Positions 19,091 to 26,802 of a stretch of DNA of 64,000 bases are shown in pieces. A program made the position numbers and the translations under genes. The stretch lies in the NCBI RefSeq assembly GCF_014651955.1, contig NZ_BMXW01000001.1:81956-145955 (forward strand). Reading direction: 5' to 3'. This DNA is from Shewanella fodinae (GTDB lineage Bacteria > Pseudomonadota > Gammaproteobacteria > Enterobacterales > Shewanellaceae). A model generated the notes under the pieces. That model was not told the origin of the DNA. It ran no database searches and worked only from the letters and a program-made list of their open reading frames with translations. Positions within the stretch are counted from its first letter, which is position 1; each line of letters opens with the position of its first letter.

Positions 19091-19972
19091 TTACAATAAC
19101 TGACCAGCTACGGCGATGGCGCCTTTTCCTATCCCTTCAAACGCCATCACCCGATAGCGACGGCCCGGCATTTTTGCCGCCAGGGTATCTGCCATAAATT
19201 GTGCTAATAGCTCTATGGTAGTGTCATCTGGTAGCAGATCACAACAACCTTTAGGCATTGCCAATTGAAACTCACCTTGGGGCGCGGTGTAACGAAAGCC
19301 GTAGTGACTGTCATCGCTGATACGGCATTGGGGAGACATAGTCAGTTGGGTAACAGGGACTCTGTCAGCTTCGCTCCCCAGATAGACATCTTGCCAGCGT
19401 TCAGCCCAGTATCGATCCCACTCAGGTGCAGCCACACCATTTTCAAACACGTTAACCGGACTACGATGTCCATGAGCAATTCGCTGACAGTTACCATCAT
19501 GTTTTTTCAATCCATGACTGTAGTGGTAGAAAGGTCCATCAAGCAGCTCATTGCGCAGTGTCAGGCTGATGTTGTCGACGTTGTCTGGCAACGCATCCCG
19601 CAACGCGTTGATGAGAAAATCGGTCACACTATCAAAATCAATAAGTTCACAGGGTACCAACGCAAACGCCTGTGCTGGACAACCTAAATGAATCGACCCT
19701 TTACGGCTGGCAAAGTCAATCCACACCGTATCGCTTTGTTGCTGCCAACGCAGGTCGCCGCAGGCCGTTGGCACCAGCAAACGATGATCCGCCACATCAT
19801 CAATAACGCGCTTGACGGTGCGTTTAACTTTGCCAAAATCCAGCACCATGTTTTGCTGATCCAGCCCGCCGTCCAACAGCACATCAACAATCCAGCTTTC
19901 CCCTACCATGCCCCGAAACGGACACAGATAGGAAAAATCGATCACCGTCAAATCCTTTACAAACAGTTGCAT
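19091..19972 (-). CDS. double-domain 6-pyruvoyl-tetrahydropterin synthase-fold protein
   Basis: 293 residues, about twice the length of QueD (about 120). Residues 1-130 look like one pterin-synthase fold with the LDFGKVKRTVKRVIDDVADHRLL block (45-66) but no zinc His in the expected N-terminal position. Residues about 135-293 look like a second copy with the YSHGL....C..IAHGHRSPV cluster (His153, Cys162, His167, His169), which matches the C..HGH zinc/catalytic motif of QueD. The family makes 6-carboxytetrahydropterin for queuosine or related pterins. Each half seems to carry part of the active site, so a pseudo-dimer with one composite site is likely (inference). Confidence 0.75.
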   Translation of the reverse strand: MQLFVKDLTVIDFSYLCPFRGMVGESWIVDVLLDGGLDQQNMVLDFGKVKRTVKRVIDDVADHRLLVPTACGDLRWQQQSDTVWIDFASRKGSIHLGCPAQAFALVPCELIDFDSVTDFLINALRDALPDNVDNISLTLRNELLDGPFYHYSHGLKKHDGNCQRIAHGHRSPVNVFENGVAAPEWDRYWAERWQDVYLGSEADRVPVTQLTMSPQCRISDDSHYGFRYTAPQGEFQLAMPKGCCDLLPDDTTIELLAQFMADTLAAKMPGRRYRVMAFEGIGKGAIAVAGQLL

Positions 19973-20163
19973 GTTTTCTCCTGGGCAGAAATACAGTCCA
20001 CCCTGATTTCATCGACATTGAATAAAACAGATGCCAACACCAGCCCATTGGTTAGTGACATTTTTTTGTGCTGCTTTTTCAAAGAGCCACAGCATTTCAA
20101 TTTATATTCCGTTATTATACCTGTGTCACTGACAAACTTAAGAATACGTAAGACAGGTACCCT

Positions 20164-21516
20164 ATGAAAACCCTTATATGCAACGCGCAACTGGTGAATG
20201 AAGGTGTCATCACCAGCCAGGATCTGTTGATTGAAGATGGTCGGATCAGCAAGATCGCCGCACAAATCACGGCTCCAGCGGGCGCGACGGTTGTCGATGC
20301 GACAGGCAAATATCTGTTGCCTGGCATGATTGATGACCAAGTGCATTTTCGTGAACCCGGATTTCCTAACAAAGGCACTATCGCGAGTGAATCACGTGCA
20401 GCTGTGGCTGGCGGGATCACCAGTTTTATGGAAATGCCCAATGTCAATCCGCAGACCACCAATCTTCAAGCACTGGAAGACAAATATACCCGAGCCTCCC
20501 AAAGCTCCTTGGCAAACTTTGCGTTCTATCTTGGTGCCACCAATAACAACCTCGAAGAGATCAAACGCCTCGACCCCAATCAGGCCTGCGGTGTGAAAAT
20601 TTTCATGGGAGCGTCTACCGGCAACATGTTGGTAGACAATCAAGCAACGTTGGAAGGTATTTTTGCCAATTCGCCGGTGGTGATTGCCACTCACTGTGAA
20701 GACAGCCCAACGATCGCCATTAACGAAGAGAAAATGCGGCAGCAATATGGTGAACACGTCCCTGTTTCGCTGCACGGCGAAATCCGTTCGCGCGAGGCCT
20801 GTTTAAAGTCGTCCCAACTGGCGACAGATCTGGCAATTCGCAATAAAGCCAGATTACATGTGCTGCACCTGACAACCGCTGACGAACTGCACCTATTCCT
20901 GCCCGCGAAAAAACTGGCGGACCTAAAAGGGGCTAACATCACTGCCGAGGTCTGCGTACATCACCTGTTCTTTAATGACAGCGATTACGAGCGGTTGGGT
21001 AGCCAGATTAAATGTAATCCGGCCATCAAAACTCGTGCTGATCAGTTAGCGTTACAGCAAGCGGTTAATGATGACATTCTCGATATCATTGCCACTGACC
21101 ACGCGCCACACACTTGGGAAGAAAAACAGGCCGACAGCTATTTTAAGATGCCGTCGGGTTTGCCATTGGTGCAACATGCTCTGCTGAGTCTGCTAGATTT
21201 GCACGCGCAGGGGATTTTCTCACTGGAAAAAATTGTCCAAAAAACCAGCCATGCCGTTGCCGAGCGTTTTGAACTGAAAGATCGTGGTTACTTGCGTGAA
21301 GGCTATGTTGCCGATTTGGCCTTGGTCGATCTTGGCTCGCCGTTTACGGTAACCAAAGAAAATACCCGCTATCACTGTGGCTGGACCCCGTTTATGGGGC
21401 ATCAGTTTGCAGCCAGTATTGCGGGAACCTGGGTTAATGGCATCCATAAATTTGATGGTAATCGCTTTATTGATAACACCGTAGGTGAACGCCTGCAATT
21501 TAACCGCAGCCGCTGA
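20164..21516 (+). CDS. pyrC: dihydroorotase, class I
   Basis: 450 residues, an amidohydrolase of the class I dihydroorotase/allantoinase type that catalyses ring closure of carbamoyl aspartate in pyrimidine synthesis. Motifs in order are LPGMIDDQVHFREPG (the HxH metal motif has become QxH), VKIFMGASTGN at about 143-153 (the carboxylated lysine in most members), ATHCEDSP, VLHLTTADE and IIATDHAPHTWEEKQ. The C-terminal stretch REGYVADLALVDL is typical. The alternative allantoinase reading is less likely because no purine-salvage genes lie nearby. It ends at a bidirectional terminator. Confidence 0.88.
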   Translation: MKTLICNAQLVNEGVITSQDLLIEDGRISKIAAQITAPAGATVVDATGKYLLPGMIDDQVHFREPGFPNKGTIASESRAAVAGGITSFMEMPNVNPQTTNLQALEDKYTRASQSSLANFAFYLGATNNNLEEIKRLDPNQACGVKIFMGASTGNMLVDNQATLEGIFANSPVVIATHCEDSPTIAINEEKMRQQYGEHVPVSLHGEIRSREACLKSSQLATDLAIRNKARLHVLHLTTADELHLFLPAKKLADLKGANITAEVCVHHLFFNDSDYERLGSQIKCNPAIKTRADQLALQQAVNDDILDIIATDHAPHTWEEKQADSYFKMPSGLPLVQHALLSLLDLHAQGIFSLEKIVQKTSHAVAERFELKDRGYLREGYVADLALVDLGSPFTVTKENTRYHCGWTPFMGHQFAASIAGTWVNGIHKFDGNRFIDNTVGERLQFNRSR

Positions 21517-21531
21517 TTTTCCGCCTCAACT

Positions 21532-21565
21532 AAAAAAACAGGCACATCAAAGTGCCTGTTTTTTT
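21532..21565. terminator. bidirectional terminator between pyrC and yejK
   Basis: A run of seven A, then ACAGGCAC, six loop bases, GTGCCTGT and a run of T. The symmetric A and T flanks let it end both the rightward pyrC transcript and the leftward yejK transcript. Confidence 0.92.
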
Positions 21566-21574
21566 AGGTTACGA

Positions 21575-22603
21575 TTAATTACTTTTCAAGCGGCGGTCTA
21601 ACTGGTCTTTGAGATTGGCCGGAACACCTTTAATCACAATAGTATCTGAGATAGGGTCATAGATCACCCGTTCACCAAGATGTGTACTGTCAAAACTCAA
21701 AGACACGCCGCCGCCAGTGCCGGAAAACTTCTTCAGTTGTCGCAGCGTAGATTTATCGGCGGGGAAATTGTCTTCCAAGTCATATTCGCCCTGTTTAGCA
21801 AAGTCATAGAATGACTCCATCCCTGATTCCGCCAATTCATCGGCTAAGTCCTTCAGTTGCACATCGATGCCAGTTTCAACCTGTTCTTGGCAATATTCGA
21901 ACACCCGGTTGCGGCATTGCTGGCGTTCATCTTTGGTTAAATCGCCTTCCGCAACATAATCTTCTACCACCTGCATCAACTGCTTACTTTGCTGTTTGGC
22001 ATTGACGCCTTCAACACATCCCATAAAATCGAGGAAAAAATCCGCCACTTTACGGCCAGCTCGGCCACGCACGAAAGAGATATACTTGCGGGATTCGCTA
22101 TCGCGTTGCCACTCGGTAAGATCGATGCGGGCAGCCAACTGCAAGTTGGTAAGATCCAGATGATCATTCTGCGTCAGTTCCATATCGTCCAGCACCGTCA
22201 TGGAAGACTTGGCATTCAATAACGCTACAAACAGGTAATCTGTTGCCATATGTTGGTACAGCGCTAACAACAGGAAGCCGCCCTGGCTAAAATCGTACTT
22301 TGACAACTCTTCTTGCAGCAGCTTGCCAGCAGCAGCAGAGAGCTCAACAAAACCTAACGCATTTTCAAGATAAGACTGCAAGGCATTTTTAAATGCCGGA
22401 TTGGCTTCGCCATCGTCACCATGAACCCCAAAAAAACCAAATCCCTTACCGGCTTTTGATGAGTAAGTCTGGTGTAATTCTTCCACCATTGCTTCCACAG
22501 CTGCGCCGTTAAGCAACGGTTGTGGCCGTAAACGGCAACCTAACTTACCTTCACTGTTCAAAGTGATAGCGTGAATAATCGCTTGTTCAACGTGAATACT
22601 CAT
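21575..22603 (-). CDS. yejK: nucleoid-associated protein YejK
   Basis: 342 residues, matching the E. coli YejK (NdpA) family from end to end. Blocks include [90 protein letters not shown], and a C-terminal LGERVIYDP...[18 protein letters not shown] tail. It binds the nucleoid; its exact function is unclear. It is transcribed divergently from yejL and yejM, which is the usual yejK/yejLM arrangement. Confidence 0.96.
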   Translation of the reverse strand: MSIHVEQAIIHAITLNSEGKLGCRLRPQPLLNGAAVEAMVEELHQTYSSKAGKGFGFFGVHGDDGEANPAFKNALQSYLENALGFVELSAAAGKLLQEELSKYDFSQGGFLLLALYQHMATDYLFVALLNAKSSMTVLDDMELTQNDHLDLTNLQLAARIDLTEWQRDSESRKYISFVRGRAGRKVADFFLDFMGCVEGVNAKQQSKQLMQVVEDYVAEGDLTKDERQQCRNRVFEYCQEQVETGIDVQLKDLADELAESGMESFYDFAKQGEYDLEDNFPADKSTLRQLKKFSGTGGGVSLSFDSTHLGERVIYDPISDTIVIKGVPANLKDQLDRRLKSN

Positions 22604-22680
22604 AGGGCTTCGTAGTGCTACTCTGTGGTAAATCCGGTATTATATGCCGCTATTCTAGTCACGAGTGAAAATTTTTTGAT

Positions 22681-22893
22681 ATGCCGATTCAATCCAAATA
22701 CAGCAACGCCGAAGTTGAAACCCTGATTACTGAACTGTTGAACGTGCTGGAAAAACACCAGGCCCCGACCGATCTGAGTCTGATGGCCTTAGGTAATACG
22801 GTTTCTTACCTGCTGACAACAAAGGTCAGTAAAGAGTCCAGAGAGGCACTAGCCGAGCAATTTGCTAAAGCGCTGACACAATCGCTGCGCTAA
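22681..22893 (+). CDS. yejL: YejL family protein (DUF1414)
   Basis: 70 residues with the highly conserved core LLNVLEKHQAPTDLSLMALGN followed by an amphipathic helix. Its E. coli counterpart is a 75-residue protein of unknown function encoded between yejK and yejM. Its position here is the same. Confidence 0.95.
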   Translation: MPIQSKYSNAEVETLITELLNVLEKHQAPTDLSLMALGNTVSYLLTTKVSKESREALAEQFAKALTQSLR

Positions 22894-22968
22894 CTGGCGC
22901 TAATTACTGGTATCTTTTACCGAAAAAACCGTAAGATACACAAGCAACTCGAAATACGCGGAAGCTGA

Positions 22969-24750
22969 ATGGTGGAGCAAATAAAACAACGAGGAAGAGA
23001 CAGAGTGTCGCGCCTGATCAACTGGGGGCACTGGTTTGCTTTTTTCAATGGCATTCTGGCCATGCTGATCGGTATTCGCTACCTGCAATCACCAGGGCTA
23101 CCGGACTCGCTGATCGGTTGGGGTTACCTCACGGTCAGCACTATTGGTCATTTCAGCTTCCTGTCGTTTATTGTGTACTTGGTGTTGTTGTTCCCAATCA
23201 CACTGCTATTACCTTATTCCCGTATTTTGCGTGGTTATGCCGCCATTATTGCTTGTATCGGTTTATGTACCTTGCTTTACGATACGGTGGTCTATCAAGA
23301 CTACGGCATGCACCTCACCCCTTTTGCCTTTGATCTGGCGTGGGCTGACCTGAATGGGTTAATGCAGGGGCCGTCATTTATCATCATACCGGTGGTCATA
23401 CTGACCATAGAATTAGTGGCCGCCAATTGGCTATGGAAGCGTATTGAACGCATTCAACGCCGCAATTTGGGCAATAAATTAGTTGTTTTTATTGGCATCT
23501 GTTTTGTGAGCAGTCATCTAGTACATATATGGGCCGATGCGGCAGATGTGACCGAAATTACCCGATTTGACGATACCTATCCTATTTCCTACCCTGCGAC
23601 AGCCAAGACCTTTATGGAAAACCATGGCATTGATGGCAGTAATAACCCAGATATCAAAGTCGAACGCAGCCTCCGCTATCCTCAAGCGCCATTACAATGT
23701 CATGCAGATGCACAGCCAAATGTCTTACTGATAACCGTTGATAGTTTTCGGGCTGATCTGGTCGATAGTCAAACCATGCCATTTCTGCAGCATTACAGTC
23801 AGCAAAACCAGTTATTCACCCATCATCTGAGTGGAGGAAACCAGTACAGTAGCGGCATGTTTTCGCTACTTTACGGATTACAGGGTAGCTATATGGATGC
23901 AGTGGACCTTAATTACACCGCACCGTTGCTAACTCAAACGCTGAAACAACAGGGGTATCAACTTGGGCTGTTCACTACCGATGATGGTGTAAATGAAGCC
24001 AAGCCCAAAGCAATTTTCAAGGATTTCGCACCAGTATTGGCTTCAGAAAAAGGCGGCAGTGCATTGAGTGATATTGCCAGCGTTGATGCTTTTCAGCAGT
24101 GGCGCCATCAACAGCGTGGGCCGTGGTTTGCCTTACTAAATCTTAAATCTCCTGAAGATTATGATACGCCAGTTGGCTTTTTAGGCGTCCAAACGGTAAA
24201 ACCTGCAAAACCGCTGAAACCTGCCGAAAAAGTGCTGTTCAACCAATACCGGCAATCGCTTAACTTCATTGATCAGCAGTTGCAGCGATTACTGGAAGCA
24301 TTACCGCAAGATACTATTGTGCTGATAACCGGTGTTAGCGGAAAGCTATTCACTAGTAATACCGATGAAGCCCGTCACAACCTATCACCAGATAATATAC
24401 AGGTACCGTTGATCATCCACTGGCCTGGCAGCGTGAGCGGCAAAGTAAATTACCGTACCAGCCATTACGGTGTAGTGCCAACGCTCATGACTCAAGTGCT
24501 CGGATGCACGAATCCGGCATCTGACTACAGTGCAGGACGCCATCTGATGCAACCGGATGATCAAACCTGGCTATATATTGGCGACAATCGTGTCTTCGCT
24601 ATTTATCAGCAAAATGAAATTACCGTAATTGATCGACACGGGAAATACCGGATTTACGATGAAGATTATTCCCATAGATTACACAAAAAAATGAGTGCCC
24701 CGGAAATGATCGAAGTGATGCGCGAAGGCCGGCGGCTTTACAGCCATTAA
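22969..24750 (+). CDS. yejM: inner-membrane sulfatase-like protein YejM (PbgA/LapC)
   Basis: 593 residues (E. coli 586). The N-terminus RDRVSRLINWGHWFAFFN matches the E. coli start (MV....R.KV..MVSWGHWF), which fixes the ATG at 22969. Five membrane helices occupy residues about 20-190 (DUF3413 region). A periplasmic sulfatase-like domain starts near residue 245 with NVLLITVDSFRADLVD and continues to the end. In E. coli YejM/LapC senses lipopolysaccharide and controls LpxC degradation through LapB, and its sulfatase site is not catalytic. The same envelope role is expected here. Confidence 0.96.
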   Translation: MVEQIKQRGRDRVSRLINWGHWFAFFNGILAMLIGIRYLQSPGLPDSLIGWGYLTVSTIGHFSFLSFIVYLVLLFPITLLLPYSRILRGYAAIIACIGLCTLLYDTVVYQDYGMHLTPFAFDLAWADLNGLMQGPSFIIIPVVILTIELVAANWLWKRIERIQRRNLGNKLVVFIGICFVSSHLVHIWADAADVTEITRFDDTYPISYPATAKTFMENHGIDGSNNPDIKVERSLRYPQAPLQCHADAQPNVLLITVDSFRADLVDSQTMPFLQHYSQQNQLFTHHLSGGNQYSSGMFSLLYGLQGSYMDAVDLNYTAPLLTQTLKQQGYQLGLFTTDDGVNEAKPKAIFKDFAPVLASEKGGSALSDIASVDAFQQWRHQQRGPWFALLNLKSPEDYDTPVGFLGVQTVKPAKPLKPAEKVLFNQYRQSLNFIDQQLQRLLEALPQDTIVLITGVSGKLFTSNTDEARHNLSPDNIQVPLIIHWPGSVSGKVNYRTSHYGVVPTLMTQVLGCTNPASDYSAGRHLMQPDDQTWLYIGDNRVFAIYQQNEITVIDRHGKYRIYDEDYSHRLHKKMSAPEMIEVMREGRRLYSH

Positions 24751-24907
24751 ACGCAATTAAAGCGTTAGCAGTGTTTTAGGTAGCGCGCACAAACTAGGCA
24801 GTTGAATCCGTTCAGCTAATTTGCCGCTTGCACTGCATCTTGGCTCTTGGTAAAGTTCTGCCTCGTTGAAACAGACCTCTGCGCGGTTTGTTTGCTCACA
24901 ACACATT

Positions 24908-24984
24908 CGGTATGTAGCGCAGCCCGGTAGCGCACTGTCATGGGGTGTCAGGGGTCGGAGGTTCGAATCCTCTCATACCGACCA
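24908..24984 (+). tRNA. tRNA-Pro (anticodon GGG)
   Basis: 77 bases including an encoded CCA end. The acceptor arms CGGTATG and CATACCG pair, GTTCGAATC is the T-arm, and the anticodon loop ATGGGGT lies between CTGTC and GTCAG. It is close to E. coli proL throughout. A terminator follows 12 bases downstream. Confidence 0.97.
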
Positions 24985-24996
24985 AATAACTTACTG

Positions 24997-25027
24997 AAAA
25001 GCCTAGCAATTATTGCTGGGCTTTTTT
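24997..25027 (+). terminator. terminator after tRNA-Pro
   Basis: AAAAGCC, AGCAAT, a one-base loop, ATTGCT, GGCTTTTTT: a stem of about 11 pairs with one internal mismatch and a six-T tail. Confidence 0.9.
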
Positions 25028-25059
25028 GTTATCTGCTGTTTTTGGTGCTTACCTGTTAG

Positions 25060-25080
25060 GTGGCAAAACTGTGGCAAAAC
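25060..25080. repeat. tandem GTGGCAAAAC repeat just past tRNA-Pro
   Basis: Two perfect copies of the 10-mer GTGGCAAAAC, spaced 11 bases start to start (one helical turn), 76 bases after the tRNA end. TGGCAAAA recurs once more at 26579-26586. Short, phased direct repeats next to a tRNA 3' end resemble arm-type binding sites of tyrosine integrases. Confidence 0.5.
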
Positions 25081-25119
25081 GAAATCGCGTTAGTAAAAAA
25101 TTTTCCTGAATTTCACTAA

Positions 25120-25620
25120 CTATCGAAGACCATTCAACTGCTGTTGCAGCGATGCTATTTGCCGATCAATTGACACCACTTGAGAATCGGCAGCACTGGT
25201 TATTGACTGCATTTCTTGGGAGATGCTTTGCTCCCACGTGGCCCCTGCCAGGTTGTTGCTTGCGTAGTTCTTTTGGTGCCGGAGCTTATCTAGCTTTGCA
25301 TCACGCGCCTTGAATACCTGCTGCCGCTGGTACTCAAGTTTGCTGATTTGGCGATTGAGATCTTGTGCTTTGATGTAGTTTGCAATTTCAGTGTGATTGT
25401 CACCTGTTGCCGCAGTCGTGACGGAAGACTGAGCAGCATCAGTTTGACGTTGTGCTCCCACTACACTGCCGACTTTAGATAAATCGACAGGCGTTGCATT
25501 ATCAGCGCATGGCTCCTGCGAGAATATTACCTTTCCATCTACTATGCATTTGTAGACATTTGCTTGGCAGATTGGGGTTGCGACAAGTATCACAAAAGCG
25601 ATTAGTTTTATACCGTCCAT
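25120..25620 (-). CDS. secreted DUF4124-like protein
   Basis: 166 residues from ATG 25620; longer in-frame starts add an unlikely N-terminus. Residues 1-20 form a signal peptide (MDGIKLIAFVILVATPICQA), then NVYKCIVDGKVIFSQEPC at about 21-38, the Cys-pair pattern of DUF4124. The rest is a coiled coil rich in Gln and Lys (about residues 105-165). DUF4124 proteins are common, periplasmic and uncharacterised in Shewanella and Pseudomonas. It lies between the tRNA and the sbcB fragment, so it is either host DNA or cargo of an older element. Confidence 0.75.
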   Translation of the reverse strand: MDGIKLIAFVILVATPICQANVYKCIVDGKVIFSQEPCADNATPVDLSKVGSVVGAQRQTDAAQSSVTTAATGDNHTEIANYIKAQDLNRQISKLEYQRQQVFKARDAKLDKLRHQKNYASNNLAGATWEQSISQEMQSITSAADSQVVSIDRQIASLQQQLNGLR

Positions 25621-25689
25621 AGTATTTACCGGTTGAGTTTTAACGGTGTTATCATAGCTGATGCATTGCAAGGCACAATAATTCAACAA

Positions 25690-26052
25690 TCGTGTAGCGC
25701 GCTGACCAAAAAATGGATTCGCCTAAATGAGAAAAGCGGGCGACGATATTGGGGCCATTTTGGCCTACTCGATTGTATCTTCTGCTGATCTACCAATGCT
25801 CAATATCGTTGGCAAATTGTATTGATCGGAAAGGACGTTAAGTAATTTATAGGCGGTATAAGGAGCTTACTTGGTTGCCTTTCCTCACTTACACCTGATT
25901 TTTCTACACGCTTTTAAATAAGGTTTAAACTTACATCAAATCTTTGTTAACTCTGGATTCGCCTGCTAAATTTTATCCACTTCCCGCTAATGCCGGATTT
26001 CTCATATCGATGGGTCGGTTACACATCTACCCGACTAACGATAGCTTTTTTA
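25690..26052. other. gene-free stretch between tRNA-Pro and the integrase relic
   Basis: I see no gene here. The 11-mer TGGATTCGCCT occurs twice in direct orientation (25714-25724 and 25954-25964), 240 bases apart. I found no matching inverted ends or transposase fragment, so these are left as unexplained short repeats. The stretch reads as decayed mobile-element DNA. Confidence 0.4.
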
Positions 26053-26343
26053 TCAAATGAAGGCTATCCAGGCGCCAAGCGTGATATCCTCTACAGGTAT
26101 GTTCTCAAACGCTTTAAACAAGTGAAAATTGAACACTGAGCGATAGATTACCACTGCGTCAGGTTTTAATGCTTCAGGGCTGGTATCTATAAATAACTCA
26201 CAGCAGTCCCAGACGGTGACACTCCCGGTACGGCACTTGCTTGCCAGTACGCACGAAACGCAATGCCATTGGCGATTGCGTTTCGCAGTGCGGGATAAGA
26301 ACTCTTGCAGCAGATAATTTAAGATCGGGACAATGGCCCAAGG
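26053..26343 (-). pseudogene. possible N-terminal fragment of a tyrosine integrase
   Basis: An open frame of 96 codons on the minus strand without a usable start codon, closed by stops on both sides. Its second half reads ALKPDAVVIYRSVFNFHLFK then AFENIPVEDITLGAWIAFI. The pattern of helix, aromatic, short turn, (I/V)P(V/I).DIT...W..F is that of the core-binding (SAM-like) domain in phage integrases. No catalytic R..HxxR..Y half follows in any frame, so it would be a truncated relic. The identification rests on pattern only. Confidence 0.4.
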
Positions 26344-26532
26344 TTAGACGGGCTGGACATCCTTCAATACGAAATCGGGACTGCCATGTGATGGTGCCAG
26401 ATGGAGTAACAGGGGCCGACCAGACAGCTCACAGTTGCCGAGATATGGTTTAATCCCGTAACTTTGTACCAGATAAGGACAGTTAAATTGGCTGTGTACC
26501 TATTCATAAGAAGATTTACGCATCTAGCGCGT

Positions 26533-26557
26533 ACATGTACACATAAAGGTACACACC
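26533..26557. repeat. TACATGTACACA-type repeat, copy 1
   Basis: A 25-base element with two GTACACA half-sites 12 bases apart. A second copy at 26765-26789 matches at about 21 of 25 positions, and both begin TACATGTACACA. This copy lies 108 bases upstream of the sbcB fragment. GTACA is also the core of the phage repressor-type operators at 58.6 and 60.7 kb. Confidence 0.5.
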
Positions 26558-26599
26558 ACTTGGAAATACAGGCTAAGATGGCAAAATACTTGGAAATAC
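26558..26599. repeat. 12-bp direct repeat, 30 bp apart
   Basis: ACTTGGAAATAC occurs at 26558-26569 and again at 26588-26599. It lies in the AT-rich leader upstream of the sbcB fragment; no role is evident. Confidence 0.5.
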
Positions 26600-26664
26600 T
26601 AGTAACAAAATAAAATTAATAAATACATAGTGATAGTTGATAAAATTAAAGGATTTAAACAGTA

Positions 26665-26736
26665 ATGAAAGATAACGAACCGGCCACAATTTACTGGCAC
26701 GATTATGAAACATACAACATTAATTTACTGTTTTAA
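26665..26736 (+). pseudogene. sbcB: 5' fragment of exonuclease I (sbcB), cut off by the prophage
   Basis: ATG 26665 opens a frame of 23 codons that reads TIYWHDYETYN in the middle. Exonuclease I proteins begin with a short variable stretch and then (F/Y).(F/W)HDYETFG, where the Asp and Glu of DYET are catalytic DEDD residues. After ETYN the family would continue with ..P..DRPAQFAG.RT; here it changes to INLLF and a stop. AAGGA lies upstream. So about 17 codons of sbcB are followed by unrelated phage DNA. The remainder of the gene is not in the window and should lie at the other prophage end. Confidence 0.65.
26695..26720. other. candidate left prophage attachment site (attL) in sbcB
   Basis: This is the stretch in which sbcB homology stops, around codons 11-18 (TGGCACGATTATGAAACATA). 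Everything to the right up to the window end is phage-like, and the tail-fibre end of the late operon begins 80 bases further on. The exact core cannot be set without the other junction. Prophages in sbcB are known in E. coli (one of the Shiga-toxin phage sites). Confidence 0.5.
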
Positions 26737-26764
26737 TTAATATTTAGTTGATGTAATAGAATCT

Positions 26765-26789
26765 ACATGTACACACAGATGTACACACT
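26765..26789. repeat. TACATGTACACA-type repeat, copy 2
   Basis: Second copy of the element at 26533-26557, here on the phage side of the sbcB junction and directly after the stop of the tail-fibre gene. Confidence 0.5.
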
Positions 26790-26802
26790 TTAAAAATCAA
26801 AA

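Noticed and set aside
24908..24984. tRNA-Pro 3' end as attachment site of the present prophage
   Set aside because: Phages often use tRNA ends, but no integrase follows and the phage genes begin only after the sbcB fragment at 26665-26736. The tRNA more likely served an older, decayed element.
25714..25964. Insertion sequence bounded by TGGATTCGCCT
   Set aside because: The two copies are in direct orientation, no inverted ends or transposase fragments are found between them.
26241..26453. 70-codon plus-strand ORF
   Set aside because: Low-complexity, Cys- and Arg-rich composition typical of a shadow frame; the opposite strand has the better integrase-like reading.
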